A DNA stretch of 51,865 nt from Zoogloeaceae bacterium. GTDB taxonomy: Bacteria > Pseudomonadota > Gammaproteobacteria > Burkholderiales > Rhodocyclaceae. Positions 1-8,601 of this stretch are shown here, in pieces; position 1 is the stretch's first letter; each line of letters starts with the position of its first letter. Under the pieces are notes generated by a model, which saw only the letters and a list, made by a program, of their open reading frames with translations, was not told the DNA's origin and did no database searches. The stretch spans positions 1 to 51,865 of the forward strand of contig JAIRMN010000043.1 in NCBI GenBank assembly GCA_031258715.1. The letters run 5' to 3'. A program made the position numbers and the translations under genes.

Positions 1-95
1 CCACGCTGCATACGGCCTTCGCCTTTGGCGCGGACACCGTCTATGCCGGACATCCGCGTTATTCGGGCGGACTGTTTCGTTACGCTCGCTTTTGA
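1..95 (+). pseudogene. Truncated U32-family peptidase (YegQ/TrhP-like) N-terminal fragment
   Basis: The frame beginning at base 3 is open from the window edge and encodes AFAFGADTVYAGHPRYS before running into unrelated residues and TGA at 93-95. From memory, this closely resembles the early strand-helix segment of U32 peptidase-like proteins such as E. coli YegQ (AFAYGADAVYAGQPRYS). Those proteins are about 450 residues long, so this copy stops after roughly the first 35. The homology ends just after PRYS and is followed by an inverted repeat at 141-214, which suggests that a deletion or insertion removed the rest. The start codon lies outside the window. The family call is fairly sure; that it is a dead fragment is an inference from the early stop. 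Confidence 0.5.
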
Positions 96-140
96 CGAAA
101 GGGGAGCGTTTTCTGGAATGTCGAAGCCAACGGAAAGGCT

Positions 141-214
141 GACTGGATTGCCGCGGCTTGCGGCCTCGCAATGACGGGGAGGAGCGTCATTGCGAGCGCG
201 GCGCGGCAATCCAG
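141..214. repeat. Dispersed inverted-repeat element, copy 1
   Basis: The outer arms are CTGGATTGCCGCG (143-155) and CGCGGCAATCCAG (202-214); the inner arms CTCGCAATGACG and CGTCATTGCGAG extend them to an imperfect stem of about 30 bp around a short purine-rich loop. A second, diverged copy in the same orientation lies at 2473-2538. Being non-coding, intergenic and self-complementary, it resembles REP/MITE-type dispersed repeats that form hairpins in many bacterial genomes. No transposase gene is associated with it here. Confidence 0.7.
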
Positions 215-324
215 GCGCGTAACCTGCGGCTTGACACGCCAGTAGCTTTTCTGTCCTTTGCCCGCCTTGACAGACTGCTCGAAAAGAATGTATTGTTCTG
301 GAATATCGTGTTCCGGTATCCAAA

Positions 325-1185
325 ATGAAACGACATGGCTTTCCTTTCATTGCCGCATGCGCCAGCCTGCTACTGGCAGGATGTCACTGGACGCAAGCGC
401 AGCGCGACCAATTCAAGCAAGCGTGTCGCCATCTCGAACTACCCAATGTATCCATGACAATAACATTTCATGGATTCACGCCGAGGGAGTTCGATCAATT
501 TCAGATGGAATTCGTTCGCGCGGGCGAAGATTTTTTGCCTTCTCTTTCAAACATGCGAAAAAGTTGCTCGCTTTTTTACAATAATTACAGTAACCATCTG
601 CTCACCTGTGGTATTCAGCTGTGGGGTCGATTCACGCCTGCCGACAGTCTGCGCTTTACGGCGCCGGATCAACAGGTCTTTGCCATTTCCGGACTCAAGG
701 GAATCATGGAGCCTCAGTTTACCATGCTCAGCGAAGGATACGGTTGCGATGTTGGCGCGGAGAGAGTTGAAGGCGGGAGGAGGGATTCGGATGGCGAATT
801 GTATTTTTACAAATCGGGTTATCCTTCGTCAAAAGAAATATTTGAAAGCCTCTATAATATCGACGATGCCGATGAAAGATTGCTCAGGGATGTCGATTTG
901 AGGATCGATGTCGCCGAGGCGTTCATGGACGATAACATCACAGACTATCGCTATCACGTCGCTTTACACATAGGGGACACCCTGAATTTGCTTCGGAAGC
1001 GTTATCTTTCCGGGGGAGATGACTTTCCCGATGCCGAATCCCAAGTCATTGTCGCCATGCGGGAACAGAGATGGCAGACTTACGATGAGATGGAATCCGC
1101 TATCCGCGCCGCGTTCCATATTCTCAAGGAACGGCAGGCGCTTTTTCGCCAGAAAGTCAAACAGGATATCTTGGAGCGGCAATGA
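325..1185 (+). CDS. Hypothetical lipoprotein, 286 aa
   Basis: The N-terminus is a typical lipoprotein signal: positive residues (MKRHG), a hydrophobic core, and the lipobox LLAGC with the acylated cysteine at residue 20. No Asp follows the cysteine, so the Lol system would be expected to send it to the outer membrane. I do not recognise the mature domain. It is mixed alpha/beta by eye and becomes helical and charged after about residue 215, ending in a Lys/Arg/Gln-rich helix. Base composition is clearly less GC-rich than the flagellar or fab genes and rare codons are common, which suggests acquisition by transfer. It stands alone between a dispersed repeat and a decayed transposase, with no operon partner. 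Confidence 0.7.
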   Translation: MKRHGFPFIAACASLLLAGCHWTQAQRDQFKQACRHLELPNVSMTITFHGFTPREFDQFQMEFVRAGEDFLPSLSNMRKSCSLFYNNYSNHLLTCGIQLWGRFTPADSLRFTAPDQQVFAISGLKGIMEPQFTMLSEGYGCDVGAERVEGGRRDSDGELYFYKSGYPSSKEIFESLYNIDDADERLLRDVDLRIDVAEAFMDDNITDYRYHVALHIGDTLNLLRKRYLSGGDDFPDAESQVIVAMREQRWQTYDEMESAIRAAFHILKERQALFRQKVKQDILERQ

Positions 1186-1215
1186 ATATCCGCCTCATCC
1201 ATTCCCTCTTCTGTT

Positions 1216-1700
1216 TTGATTTGCCCCGATGAAAGACATATACTTGCCGCTCTCGTTGCGTTTGACAAGCTCAGTGGTCCAGCCGAGCATGACCCGGCTC
1301 CACGCCGGCAGTTTGCCCGTGTAGCCGCCATCGGCATGGGTCTTCCGCGGAGGGGTGACGGTACCGGAGGATCGGCACGGCGCGGGCGTCGGCGCGATCC
1401 TGGATGCCTGCCGAATGAACGACTACCACAGGAATGAAGCCGAGCGTATCGACCGCGATGCGCTGCCTGCCGCGAATCAATGATGGACACCGGAGGATCG
1501 GCGTTGCGATCGGCGGATACCATAACCCTCTCCCAGGCGCCGTCCAGACGCCAGCGCCGCAGGTATCCATACACCGTCTTCCACGGCGGAAAGCCCCTGG
1601 GCAAAATGCGCCATTGGCAGCCTGTCCTGAGGGCATACGGCATGCCGTTGATCTCGGCGCGAAAACCCTTTCTGGGCAGCCGACCCTTGCCTCATACAAC
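1216..1700 (-). pseudogene. Decayed IS5-family transposase
   Basis: On the minus strand one frame reads MPYALRTGCQWRILPRGFPP and then VYGYLRRWRLDGAWERV, the conserved N-terminal block of IS5-family (DUF4096 plus DDE) transposases. It continues to SIIDSR, where the family has IIDSQSVK. The reading then jumps to another frame with VDTLGFIPVVVVHSAGIQDR, the block around the second catalytic Asp region, and a third frame gives WTTELVKRNE. The roughly 20 residues normally between IIDSQ and the VDTLG block are missing, so at least one internal deletion plus frameshifts have inactivated the gene. It is about half the usual length. Its upstream end touches the dcd stop codon. I could not identify terminal inverted repeats. 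Confidence 0.75.
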
Positions 1701-1721
1701 AGACAATGCTGAGACAGTTTC

Positions 1722-2288
1722 TCAGATTTTCGGCAGGGTCACGCCGGTTTGCCCCTGGTATTTACCGCCGCGATCCTTGTAGGAAGTCTCGCACACCTCG
1801 TCGGACTCGAAAAAGAGCACTTGGGCGCACCCTTCGCCCGCGTAGATTTTGGCGGGCAAGGGCGTGGTGTTGGAGAATTCCAGCGTCACGAACCCTTCCC
1901 ACTCCGGCTCGAAGGGCGTCACATTGACGATGATGCCGCAACGCGCGTAGGTGCTCTTGCCCAAACAGACGGTGAGCACGTTCCGGGGGATGCGAAAATA
2001 TTCGACCGTGCGCGCGAGCGCAAAGGAATTGGGCGGGATGATGCAGACCCTGGCGTCGATTTCGACAAAGGACTTGGGGTCGAAAGCCTTCGGGTCGACC
2101 ACCGTGGAATTGATGTTGGTGAATACCTTGAATTCCGGCGCGCAACGAATGTCATAGCCGTAACTCGACGCGCCGTAGGAGACGATTTTCTGCCCGTCGA
2201 TTTCGCGCACGAGCGACGGCTCGAACGGCTCGATCATGCCGTGCTCGATCACCATGCGGCGTATCCACTTGTCCGATTTGATGGTCAT
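1722..2288 (-). CDS. dcd: dCTP deaminase
   Basis: Dcd deaminates dCTP to dUTP, which dUTPase then turns into the dUMP used to make dTTP; it is a cytosolic homotrimer. At 188 residues the protein matches the usual length. Conserved features are visible in order: SDKWIRRM at the start, [12 protein letters not shown] (residues 38-49), [10 protein letters not shown], and FVTLEFSN with the catalytic glutamate, followed by the GQTGVTLP tail that closes over the nucleotide. A GGGAG ribosome site lies about 6 nt before the ATG at 2288. In many betaproteobacteria dcd has housekeeping neighbours; here it sits in a repeat-rich, rearranged stretch with a transposase remnant directly downstream. The gene itself looks intact. 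Confidence 0.96.
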   Translation of the reverse strand: MTIKSDKWIRRMVIEHGMIEPFEPSLVREIDGQKIVSYGASSYGYDIRCAPEFKVFTNINSTVVDPKAFDPKSFVEIDARVCIIPPNSFALARTVEYFRIPRNVLTVCLGKSTYARCGIIVNVTPFEPEWEGFVTLEFSNTTPLPAKIYAGEGCAQVLFFESDEVCETSYKDRGGKYQGQTGVTLPKI

Positions 2289-2472
2289 GACAGTCTCCCA
2301 ACTGAAAAGATGGAATTCTACCTGTCACAGAGATATGAAGACAGAGAAACAAAGAGAAAAATGTGACATACATGGCCTTGCGGCCTGCAAAGGCATTGCA
2401 GTCTGCAAGGGCTTGCCTCCAGCACCGGCGGATGGCGCCATCGGAAACGCCGAGACTATTGAAATAAAGGCC

Positions 2473-2538
2473 GACTGGATTGCCGCGGTCTGCGGTCTCG
2501 CTTTGACGATGAGGAGCGTTATTGTAGAGGTGCGGCGC
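2473..2538. repeat. Dispersed inverted-repeat element, copy 2 (diverged)
   Basis: GACTGGATTGCCGCGG opens this copy exactly as in copy 1 (141 onwards). It stays alignable through GAGGAGCGTTATTG with scattered substitutions, mostly transitions. The far arm is too altered to complete the hairpin. The two copies lie in direct orientation and bracket the lipoprotein gene, the transposase remnant and dcd. Confidence 0.6.
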
Positions 2539-2560
2539 GCCCCAAGCCCGTCATATCAAT

Positions 2561-2866
2561 GAATCCGATGAGTTGTTCTTTACAGAGTCAGTAAAAAGCA
2601 TCAATTTCCTCACCAGCGAGGCAAGGTTGTGGCAAAAGGCTGGATATACCATCGAACCCTACTCTGAAAAAGACCGCTGGTACAGAAGGCAAACGGTCAA
2701 ATAGTCTACCCGATACAAGGAAATTTCCATTGATTTCGAACTCGATTCCCCGTTTACTTTCGAACTCTTCGACACCGAGGCGTTTGATGCCTGGATGCGC
2801 TAGAAAAAGGATTTATGCGGCGACATCGACGAGCATCACAAATACGTCCCCTGCAAAAGCCGATGA
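2561..2866 (+). pseudogene. Decayed ORF of unknown family with two in-frame TAG codons
   Basis: A single frame runs 2561-2866. It encodes a plausible protein (LFFTESVKSINFLTSEARLW, then FELFDTEAFDAWMR, then KKDLCGDIDEHHKYVPCK) and is interrupted by TAG at 2702-2704 and 2801-2803 before TGA at 2864-2866. No start codon or ribosome site is visible upstream; the frame emerges from the end of repeat copy 2. Composition is less GC-rich than neighbouring housekeeping genes. I do not recognise the family. The sequence on both sides of each TAG looks equally protein-like, so this is either an old gene remnant hit by two amber mutations or the tail of a gene whose front was replaced by the repeat. Confidence 0.4.
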
Positions 2867-2884
2867 ATCCCCGATTGCGGAAAA

Positions 2885-5800
2885 TCAGCGTGAAGCGCCT
2901 GGATAGCGGCGGCGGAGTGCCGCGCCCAGGTCGTCTATGTAGGTAAATACCGCCGGGACGACCAGGAGGCTCAGGAAGGTGGAAGTCACCAGGCCGCCGA
3001 TGACCGCGATGGCCATTGGCATGGAGAAGCTGCTGTCCGCCGCGCCCAGGCCCAAGGCGACCGGGGTCATGCCCGCGCCCATGGCGATCGTGGTCATGAC
3101 GATGGGGCGGGCGCGTTTGCGGCAGGCGTCGAGGAGCGCCTCCAGGCGGGGAAGGCCGCGCTCGCGGCGGGCAACGATCACGTATTCGACGAGGAGGATC
3201 GAGTTCTTCGTCGCAATCCCCATCAGCATGATGAGTCCCAAAAGCGAGGGCATGGAAAAACTCGTCCGGGTCAACAGCAACCCGACGAAAGCGCCGCCCA
3301 ACGACAGGGGCAAGGCCGAAAGCAGCGTCACCGGATGCAGGAAATTCCGGAAAAGCAAGACCAGCACCACGTAGATGCAGAGAATGCCCGTCAGCATGGC
3401 GAGACCGAAGCTCTCGAAGAGTTCCGCCATGATTTCGGCGTCGCCCACCTCGATGACGCGCACTCCCGGCGGCAATTCGAGGATGGAAGGGAGTTGCGCC
3501 ACGCGCTTCGAGACATCGCCCATCGGCAAATCGGCCAGCTCGATTTCAAAGTTGATGTTGCGCGAGCGATCGTAGCGGCTGATGAGCGCCGGGCCGCCGG
3601 TCAGCGAGAAATCCGCGACTTCGCCCAGCATGACCTGCCCGCGCGCGCCGGGCACGGTGAGGCGGGAAAGCAGTTCTAGGTCTTGCCGCGCCGATTCGTC
3701 GAGGCGCACCAGGATCGGCACCTGGCGCTCGGCGAGATTCAGCTTGGGCAGCGCCATGTCGTAATCGCCCAGGGTGGCGACGCGCAGGGTTTCGCCGATG
3801 GCGCTGCTGGTGACGCCCAGATCGGCGGCGCGGGCAAAGTCGGGACGCACCGAAATTTCCGGGCGGATGAGGCTGGCGGAAGAGGTGATGTTGCCCAAGC
3901 CCGGAATCGCGCGCAGATCGCGTTCGACCTTCGTCGCGGCGGCTTGCAGGGCTTCGGGGTCTTCGCTGGTCAGGGCGAGCACGTATTTTTCCCCCGAATT
4001 GCCCAGCCCGACCTTGAAGCGCGCCCCCGGCAGGGTTTCCAGGGCGGCGCGGATGCGGTTTTCGATTCCCTGCTTGCGCGGACGTTCCTTGCGCGGGGAG
4101 AGGAGAATCGTCAGGGTGGCCTTGCGCACTTCGCCGCCCGCAGCGGCGAGAAAGGGGTCGCTGCCCGCGGAGCCGCCGCCGATGGCCGTATAGACGCTTT
4201 CCACCGTTTCGATTTCGCCTGCCAAAAGGCGCGCCTGTTCCGCGATGGCGCGCGTTTCCTCCAGTTTTGAACCGGGCGGCAGTTCCAGATAGACTTGGGT
4301 TTGCGAATTGTCGTCGGCGGGTATGAAGCCCTGCGGCAGGAAAGGAATCATCAGGAGCGAGAAAAGGAAAAAAGCGCCCGCCCCCAGCATCGTCAGGCCG
4401 CGATGTTTGAGGCACCACGCCGCCTTTTGCGCGTACCATTCCAGCCAGCGCGGTTCGCGGTGCTGGCCGCTCGCGGGTTTCAAGAGATAGGCTGCCATCA
4501 TCGGCGTCAGCATCCGGGCGACCACGAGCGAGGCGAATACCGCCAGCGCCGCCGTCCACCCGAATTGGCGGAAGAAGCGCCCGGCCACGCCGCCCATGAA
4601 GGCGGTCGGCAGGAAGACGGCGATCAGGGTGAAGGTGGTGGCGATCACCGCCAGCCCGATTTCATTGGCGGCTTCAATCGCGGCGTCGAACGGCTTCTTG
4701 CCCATGCGCAGGTGGCGCACGATGTTCTCGACTTCGACGATGGCGTCATCGACCAGGATGCCGACGATGAGCATGAGCGCCAAGAGCGTGACCATGTTGA
4801 TGGTGAAATCCAAGAGATACATGCCGAAGAAGGCGGGGATGATCGAAAGCGGCAGGGCGACCGCCGAGATCAGCGTGGCGCGGCGGTCGCGCAGGAAAAG
4901 CCAGACCACGAGCACCGCAAGAAGCGCGCCTTCGTAGAGGAGATGCATGGAACTGGCGTAGGTTTCCTCCACCGGGGCGACGAAATTGAAGGCTTCGGTG
5001 ATCTCGATGTCGGGACGCGCGGCGATGATTTCGTCAAGCGCGGCGCGCACCGCCCGCCCGACTTCGACTTCACTCTCTCCCCGGCTGCGGGAAATCTCGA
5101 AGCCAACCACTGGCACGCCGTTCAGAAGCGCCAGGGCGCGCGGCTCGGCCACCGTGTCGGCGATGGTCGCCACATCGGCAAGGCGGATGTGACGCCCGTC
5201 GGAGAGCGGAATTTCCATCGCCAGTAATTCTTCCGCCGAAGCCACCGTGCCCAGGGTGCGAATCGGCTGCTCGCCGCCGCCCAGGTCGGTGCGTCCGCCG
5301 GCGCTCTCCATCTGCACCTCGCGCAGACGGCGGGAAATATCCAGGGCGTTCGCGCCCAGGGCTTGCAGGCGCAAAGGGTCCAGGGTAACGCGGATTTCCC
5401 GGCTGACGCCGCCCACCCGCGCCACCGCGCCGACGCCCCGCACCGCCAGCAGGCGGCGGGTGATGTCGTGATCGACGAACCAGGAGATCGCCTCATCATC
5501 CATGCGCGGCGAACGAATCGTAAAGGCCAGCACCGGCTGTGCGGCGAGATCGACCCGGTTGACCGCCGGATCGCGCAGGTCGCCGGGCAGGTCGGCGCGG
5601 ATGCTGGAGACTGCCGAGCGCACGTCATCCACCGCTTCCTGGACGGATTTTTCCAGTTGGAATTCGACGGTAATCGTGACGCTGCCGTCCTGCGCGGTGG
5701 TGTAGATGTGCTTCACCCCTTGCTGCGTCGCAATGGCGTTCTCGATTTTGCGCGCCACGTCGTTTTCCAATTGCCCCGGCGTCGCGCCGGGCAGAGCAGC

Positions 5801-5944
5801 GATGACCGTCACCATCGGCAACTCGATATCCGGGAAATTCTGGATTTTCATGCGCTCGAAGGCCACCACGCCCCCAAAGCAGAGGAGGACGAAAAACATG
5901 ATCGCCGGAACCGGATTGCGAATCGACCAGGAAGAGACGTTCAC
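2885..5944 (-). CDS. RND-family efflux pump inner-membrane subunit (AcrB/MexB superfamily)
   Basis: This proton-driven antiporter subunit would act as a trimer in the inner membrane, joined by the adaptor encoded just upstream to an outer-membrane channel. At 1019 residues it fits the HAE1/AcrB class. One membrane helix near the N-terminus (about residues 10-30) precedes a large periplasmic domain with PGATPGQLENDV and a porter-domain pattern. A block of helices follows, with GILVDDAIVEVENI carrying the paired aspartates of the proton relay in helix 4. The second half repeats this design, and IATKNSILLVEY holds the lysine of helix 10. The start is GTG at 5944, overlapping the adaptor stop as GTGA. 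No outer-membrane channel gene or TetR/MarR regulator is nearby, so the substrate cannot be guessed. Confidence 0.93.
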   Translation of the reverse strand: MNVSSWSIRNPVPAIMFFVLLCFGGVVAFERMKIQNFPDIELPMVTVIAALPGATPGQLENDVARKIENAIATQQGVKHIYTTAQDGSVTITVEFQLEKSVQEAVDDVRSAVSSIRADLPGDLRDPAVNRVDLAAQPVLAFTIRSPRMDDEAISWFVDHDITRRLLAVRGVGAVARVGGVSREIRVTLDPLRLQALGANALDISRRLREVQMESAGGRTDLGGGEQPIRTLGTVASAEELLAMEIPLSDGRHIRLADVATIADTVAEPRALALLNGVPVVGFEISRSRGESEVEVGRAVRAALDEIIAARPDIEITEAFNFVAPVEETYASSMHLLYEGALLAVLVVWLFLRDRRATLISAVALPLSIIPAFFGMYLLDFTINMVTLLALMLIVGILVDDAIVEVENIVRHLRMGKKPFDAAIEAANEIGLAVIATTFTLIAVFLPTAFMGGVAGRFFRQFGWTAALAVFASLVVARMLTPMMAAYLLKPASGQHREPRWLEWYAQKAAWCLKHRGLTMLGAGAFFLFSLLMIPFLPQGFIPADDNSQTQVYLELPPGSKLEETRAIAEQARLLAGEIETVESVYTAIGGGSAGSDPFLAAAGGEVRKATLTILLSPRKERPRKQGIENRIRAALETLPGARFKVGLGNSGEKYVLALTSEDPEALQAAATKVERDLRAIPGLGNITSSASLIRPEISVRPDFARAADLGVTSSAIGETLRVATLGDYDMALPKLNLAERQVPILVRLDESARQDLELLSRLTVPGARGQVMLGEVADFSLTGGPALISRYDRSRNINFEIELADLPMGDVSKRVAQLPSILELPPGVRVIEVGDAEIMAELFESFGLAMLTGILCIYVVLVLLFRNFLHPVTLLSALPLSLGGAFVGLLLTRTSFSMPSLLGLIMLMGIATKNSILLVEYVIVARRERGLPRLEALLDACRKRARPIVMTTIAMGAGMTPVALGLGAADSSFSMPMAIAVIGGLVTSTFLSLLVVPAVFTYIDDLGAALRRRYPGASR

Positions 5945-7095
5945 CGGCGGGAGTCCTTTGCCGCGTCGTCAGGAAGGGAAGGCGAAGGCGCGAGGCGCAC
6001 CGTGTCGCCATCGTTCAAAAACCCCGCGCCCGTAACGATGACCCGCGCGGTCTCTTCCAGCCCCGCCACGATTTCGACGCGCCCGCCCGTCCGTCGCCCC
6101 GTCGTCACCTTGACCTGGCGGGCGCGTCCGTTTTCGTCGAGAACGAAGACGTAATGAAAGGCTTCGCGCATCACCACGGCTGAAAGCGGCGCCGTGAGCG
6201 CCGAACGCTCGCCCAGCTCGAAGACGCCGCGCGCGAACATGCCGGGCCGGGCCGGACTTTTTCCGCCCTCGCCGCCGCCGGGCAGGTCGACATAGACGAT
6301 CCCGGCGCGGCTGGCGGCATTGACGGTCGGCGCCAGCGCCCGCACCTGGCCAGCGAGCGGCTGTCCATCGGGCAGGGTCAACGTGACCGGCGTCCCCACG
6401 GTCACGCGCCCCAGTTCGGAAGAGAAGAGTTCCGCCCGCCATTCGAGGCGTCCCTTGCGGACCAGGCGGAAAAGCTCGCCGCCCAGTCCCGCCACCGCGC
6501 CGACGGTAGCGTTGCGCGCGGAAATGATGCCATCGTCCGGAGCGCGCACCCGCGTGCGCGTCAAGCGCAGACGCTCGGCCGCCAGTCGCGCCTTGGCTGA
6601 CTGGACGCGCGCCGCCGCCGACTGCGCGGCGGCCAGGTATTGCAGGATGGCCTGTTCGCTCAAGGCGCCGGTCTTTTCCAAGGCGCGGGCGCGGTTCGCG
6701 TTTTCCCGCGCTTCCCCGGCGAGCGCCTCGGCTTCGGCGAGCGCCGCCTCGGCCTGGACGACGCCGATTTTTACCGTCTCGTCATCGAACACCGCGAGCA
6801 CTTCCCCGGCGCGCACCGAATCGCCCACATTGACCCGGACTTCAAGCAGACGCAAATCCGGCGCCTCCGAACCGATGACCGCCTCCTGCCAGGCGGCGAC
6901 GTTGCCATTGGCGGTGATTTGGATCGGCAGCATCTCTTTTGCCGGAGGCGCGACCGTGACCGTCAGGGCGGGACGGACGGAAGCAACCGACGCGTCGCCT
7001 GCGGCGTCACCGCCAAACACCCCGCGAAACAAGATCGCCCCTGCCGCAAACAACGCCAGCGCAAGCGCCAACAGGATGACAGAGGACTTTTTCAT
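5941..7095 (-). CDS. RND efflux periplasmic adaptor (membrane fusion protein)
   Basis: This adaptor would link the RND pump encoded next to it with an outer-membrane channel. I take the ATG at 7095 as the start, giving 384 residues that begin MKKSSVILLALALALFAAG, a clear membrane anchor or signal. A longer frame back to 7194 has no signal-like start. The order is typical of the family: a lipoyl/barrel-sandwich half (LEVRVNVGDSVRAGEVLAVF), an alanine-rich helical hairpin (about residues 105-170), the second lipoyl half (TRVRAPDDGIISARNATVG), a beta-barrel, and a C-terminal membrane-proximal domain. There is no lipobox cysteine, so it is probably anchored by its N-terminal helix. It is translationally coupled to the pump by a 4-nt overlap. 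Confidence 0.92.
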   Translation of the reverse strand: MKKSSVILLALALALFAAGAILFRGVFGGDAAGDASVASVRPALTVTVAPPAKEMLPIQITANGNVAAWQEAVIGSEAPDLRLLEVRVNVGDSVRAGEVLAVFDDETVKIGVVQAEAALAEAEALAGEARENANRARALEKTGALSEQAILQYLAAAQSAAARVQSAKARLAAERLRLTRTRVRAPDDGIISARNATVGAVAGLGGELFRLVRKGRLEWRAELFSSELGRVTVGTPVTLTLPDGQPLAGQVRALAPTVNAASRAGIVYVDLPGGGEGGKSPARPGMFARGVFELGERSALTAPLSAVVMREAFHYVFVLDENGRARQVKVTTGRRTGGRVEIVAGLEETARVIVTGAGFLNDGDTVRLAPSPSLPDDAAKDSRR

Positions 7096-7464
7096 ATTGG
7101 CCGTTTTATTCGGGAAGGACAGGGCATTGTACTGACGCTGCCCCGCCCCGCCCACTGTTTTTTGGAGAGACGCTCCTGAACCCGCCCGCCTCATGCTATT
7201 CGCAAATTTTCATGAGACGAAAATCTCCGCCCCAACCTGATGAACGGACTATATTACTATAAAAATCAATGTGTTATGAGATATTCATGTGAACCTACAT
7301 GATGTCTCCCCCCATTTTCTGCCCGCATTCCCGCGCGCCTTCTGGCGTTCACGATATTTTTCGGTCGTGGCGAAAAGTTAATTTAATTTATAAAAAAAGT
7401 GTTCTACCTATTTAATTTTCTTGATTTTTTTCTATAATAGCCGCACTGTATTCGTGGCAACGTC
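7096..7464. other. AT-rich divergent intergenic region (efflux adaptor / flhB)
   Basis: These 369 bp separate the minus-strand efflux operon from the plus-strand flagellar operon. The stretch is much richer in A+T than the surroundings, especially 7370-7440. TATAAT occurs at 7433-7438, 26 nt before the flhB ATG, but I see no good -35 at the right distance and no clear sigma-54 (TGGC-N8-TTGC) pattern. Both operons should start here, and an activator-dependent flagellar promoter would fit. No ORF, repeat or RNA gene is apparent. Confidence 0.5.
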
Positions 7465-8601
7465 ATGGCAGAAGGCAGCGATCTCGAAAAAACCGAACAA
7501 CCTACGGGCCGACGCATCGAGCAGGCACGGGAGGAAGGCCAGGTTCCCCATTCGCGGGAACTGGGCAGCTTTCTGGTGTTGATTGTCGCCGCGTCCGCGT
7601 TCTGGTTGCTGGGCGGATGGTTCGCGCAACGCTTCATGACCCTTATGAAAAAGGGGCTTTCCTTTGATCCGGTTTTCGTGCATGAACCGCAGCTTGCCAT
7701 ATCCCGGCTGGGTGATTTGGGCTTTGACGCCTTCGTCAGCTTTTCGCCGCTGGTGCTGGCCTTGATTGTCGCCGCCCTGATCCCCCCGTTCATCCTGAAC
7801 GCCTGGGTGTTTTCCACCAAGGCGCTGACGCCCAATCTCGCGCGAATGAATCCGATTTCCGGCATTGGCCGCATGTTTTCCTGGAACAGCCTGATGGAAC
7901 TGGCCAAGGCGGTGCTGAAAGCGGGCTTGATCGGCGGCGTGGCGGTATTTCTGATCTGGCGCGAGTGGCAGGACATTTTCGGCCTGCTGGCGCAGCCGCT
8001 GGACGCGGGACTGGTAACGGCGGGACATCTGCTTACCTTCACCTTCCTGATGCTCGTGGCGGCCATGAGCCTCATCGTGGCGGCGGACGTGCCTTTCCAG
8101 ATCTGGCAATACTACGACAAGCTGAAAATGACCAAGGACGAGGTCAAGCAGGAAATGAAGGAAATGGATGGCGACCCGATGGTCAAGGGGCGCATCCGCA
8201 GCTTGCAACGCGAGGCGGCGAGAAAGCGCATGATGGCGGCGGTGCCGGAAGCCGATGTCATCGTCACCAACCCCGCTCATTACGCCGTGGCGCTTTCCTA
8301 CAAGGCGGGCATGAACGCCCCCAGGGTACTGGCCAAGGGCATGGGCGTAATCGCGCAGAAGATCAAGGCTTTGGGCGCGGAGCATGGCATCCCGCTCCTG
8401 GAAGCCCCGCCCCTGGCGCGCGCGCTTTTCCGGCACACGGAAGTCGACGACCTGATCCCCGGTGCGCTCTATGCCGCCGTGGCCGAGGTGCTGGCCTATG
8501 TCTATCAGTTGAATCAGTGGAAGAAGACGGGCGGCGACTATCCTTCGCCGCCGCGCGACGTGGATGTGCCGCCTGAATTCGCCGTGCCGGAGGTTGCCTG
8601 A
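7465..8601 (+). CDS. flhB: Flagellar type III export protein FlhB
   Basis: FlhB is the substrate-specificity switch of the flagellar export gate: four membrane helices plus a cytoplasmic domain that cuts itself between Asn and Pro. The start (MAEGSDLEKTEQPTGRRIEQ) is the conserved FlhB opening. Helices lie at roughly 30-50, 85-110, 145-165 and 185-210. The linker EVKQEMKEMDGDPMVKGRIR and the C-terminal domain with VTNPAHYAVAL follow. The cleavage motif here is NPAH (N269, P270, A271, H272) instead of the usual NPTH. Asn and Pro are kept, so cleavage may still occur. At 378 residues the length is normal. It is first in the operon; its TGA shares one base with the flhA ATG. Confidence 0.97.
   Translation: MAEGSDLEKTEQPTGRRIEQAREEGQVPHSRELGSFLVLIVAASAFWLLGGWFAQRFMTLMKKGLSFDPVFVHEPQLAISRLGDLGFDAFVSFSPLVLALIVAALIPPFILNAWVFSTKALTPNLARMNPISGIGRMFSWNSLMELAKAVLKAGLIGGVAVFLIWREWQDIFGLLAQPLDAGLVTAGHLLTFTFLMLVAAMSLIVAADVPFQIWQYYDKLKMTKDEVKQEMKEMDGDPMVKGRIRSLQREAARKRMMAAVPEADVIVTNPAHYAVALSYKAGMNAPRVLAKGMGVIAQKIKALGAEHGIPLLEAPPLARALFRHTEVDDLIPGALYAAVAEVLAYVYQLNQWKKTGGDYPSPPRDVDVPPEFAVPEVA

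Noticed and set aside
4295-5227. 310-codon plus-strand frame opposite the RND pump
   Set aside because: Low-complexity Arg/Gln/Asp/His composition typical of an antisense GC shadow; the minus strand encodes the pump.
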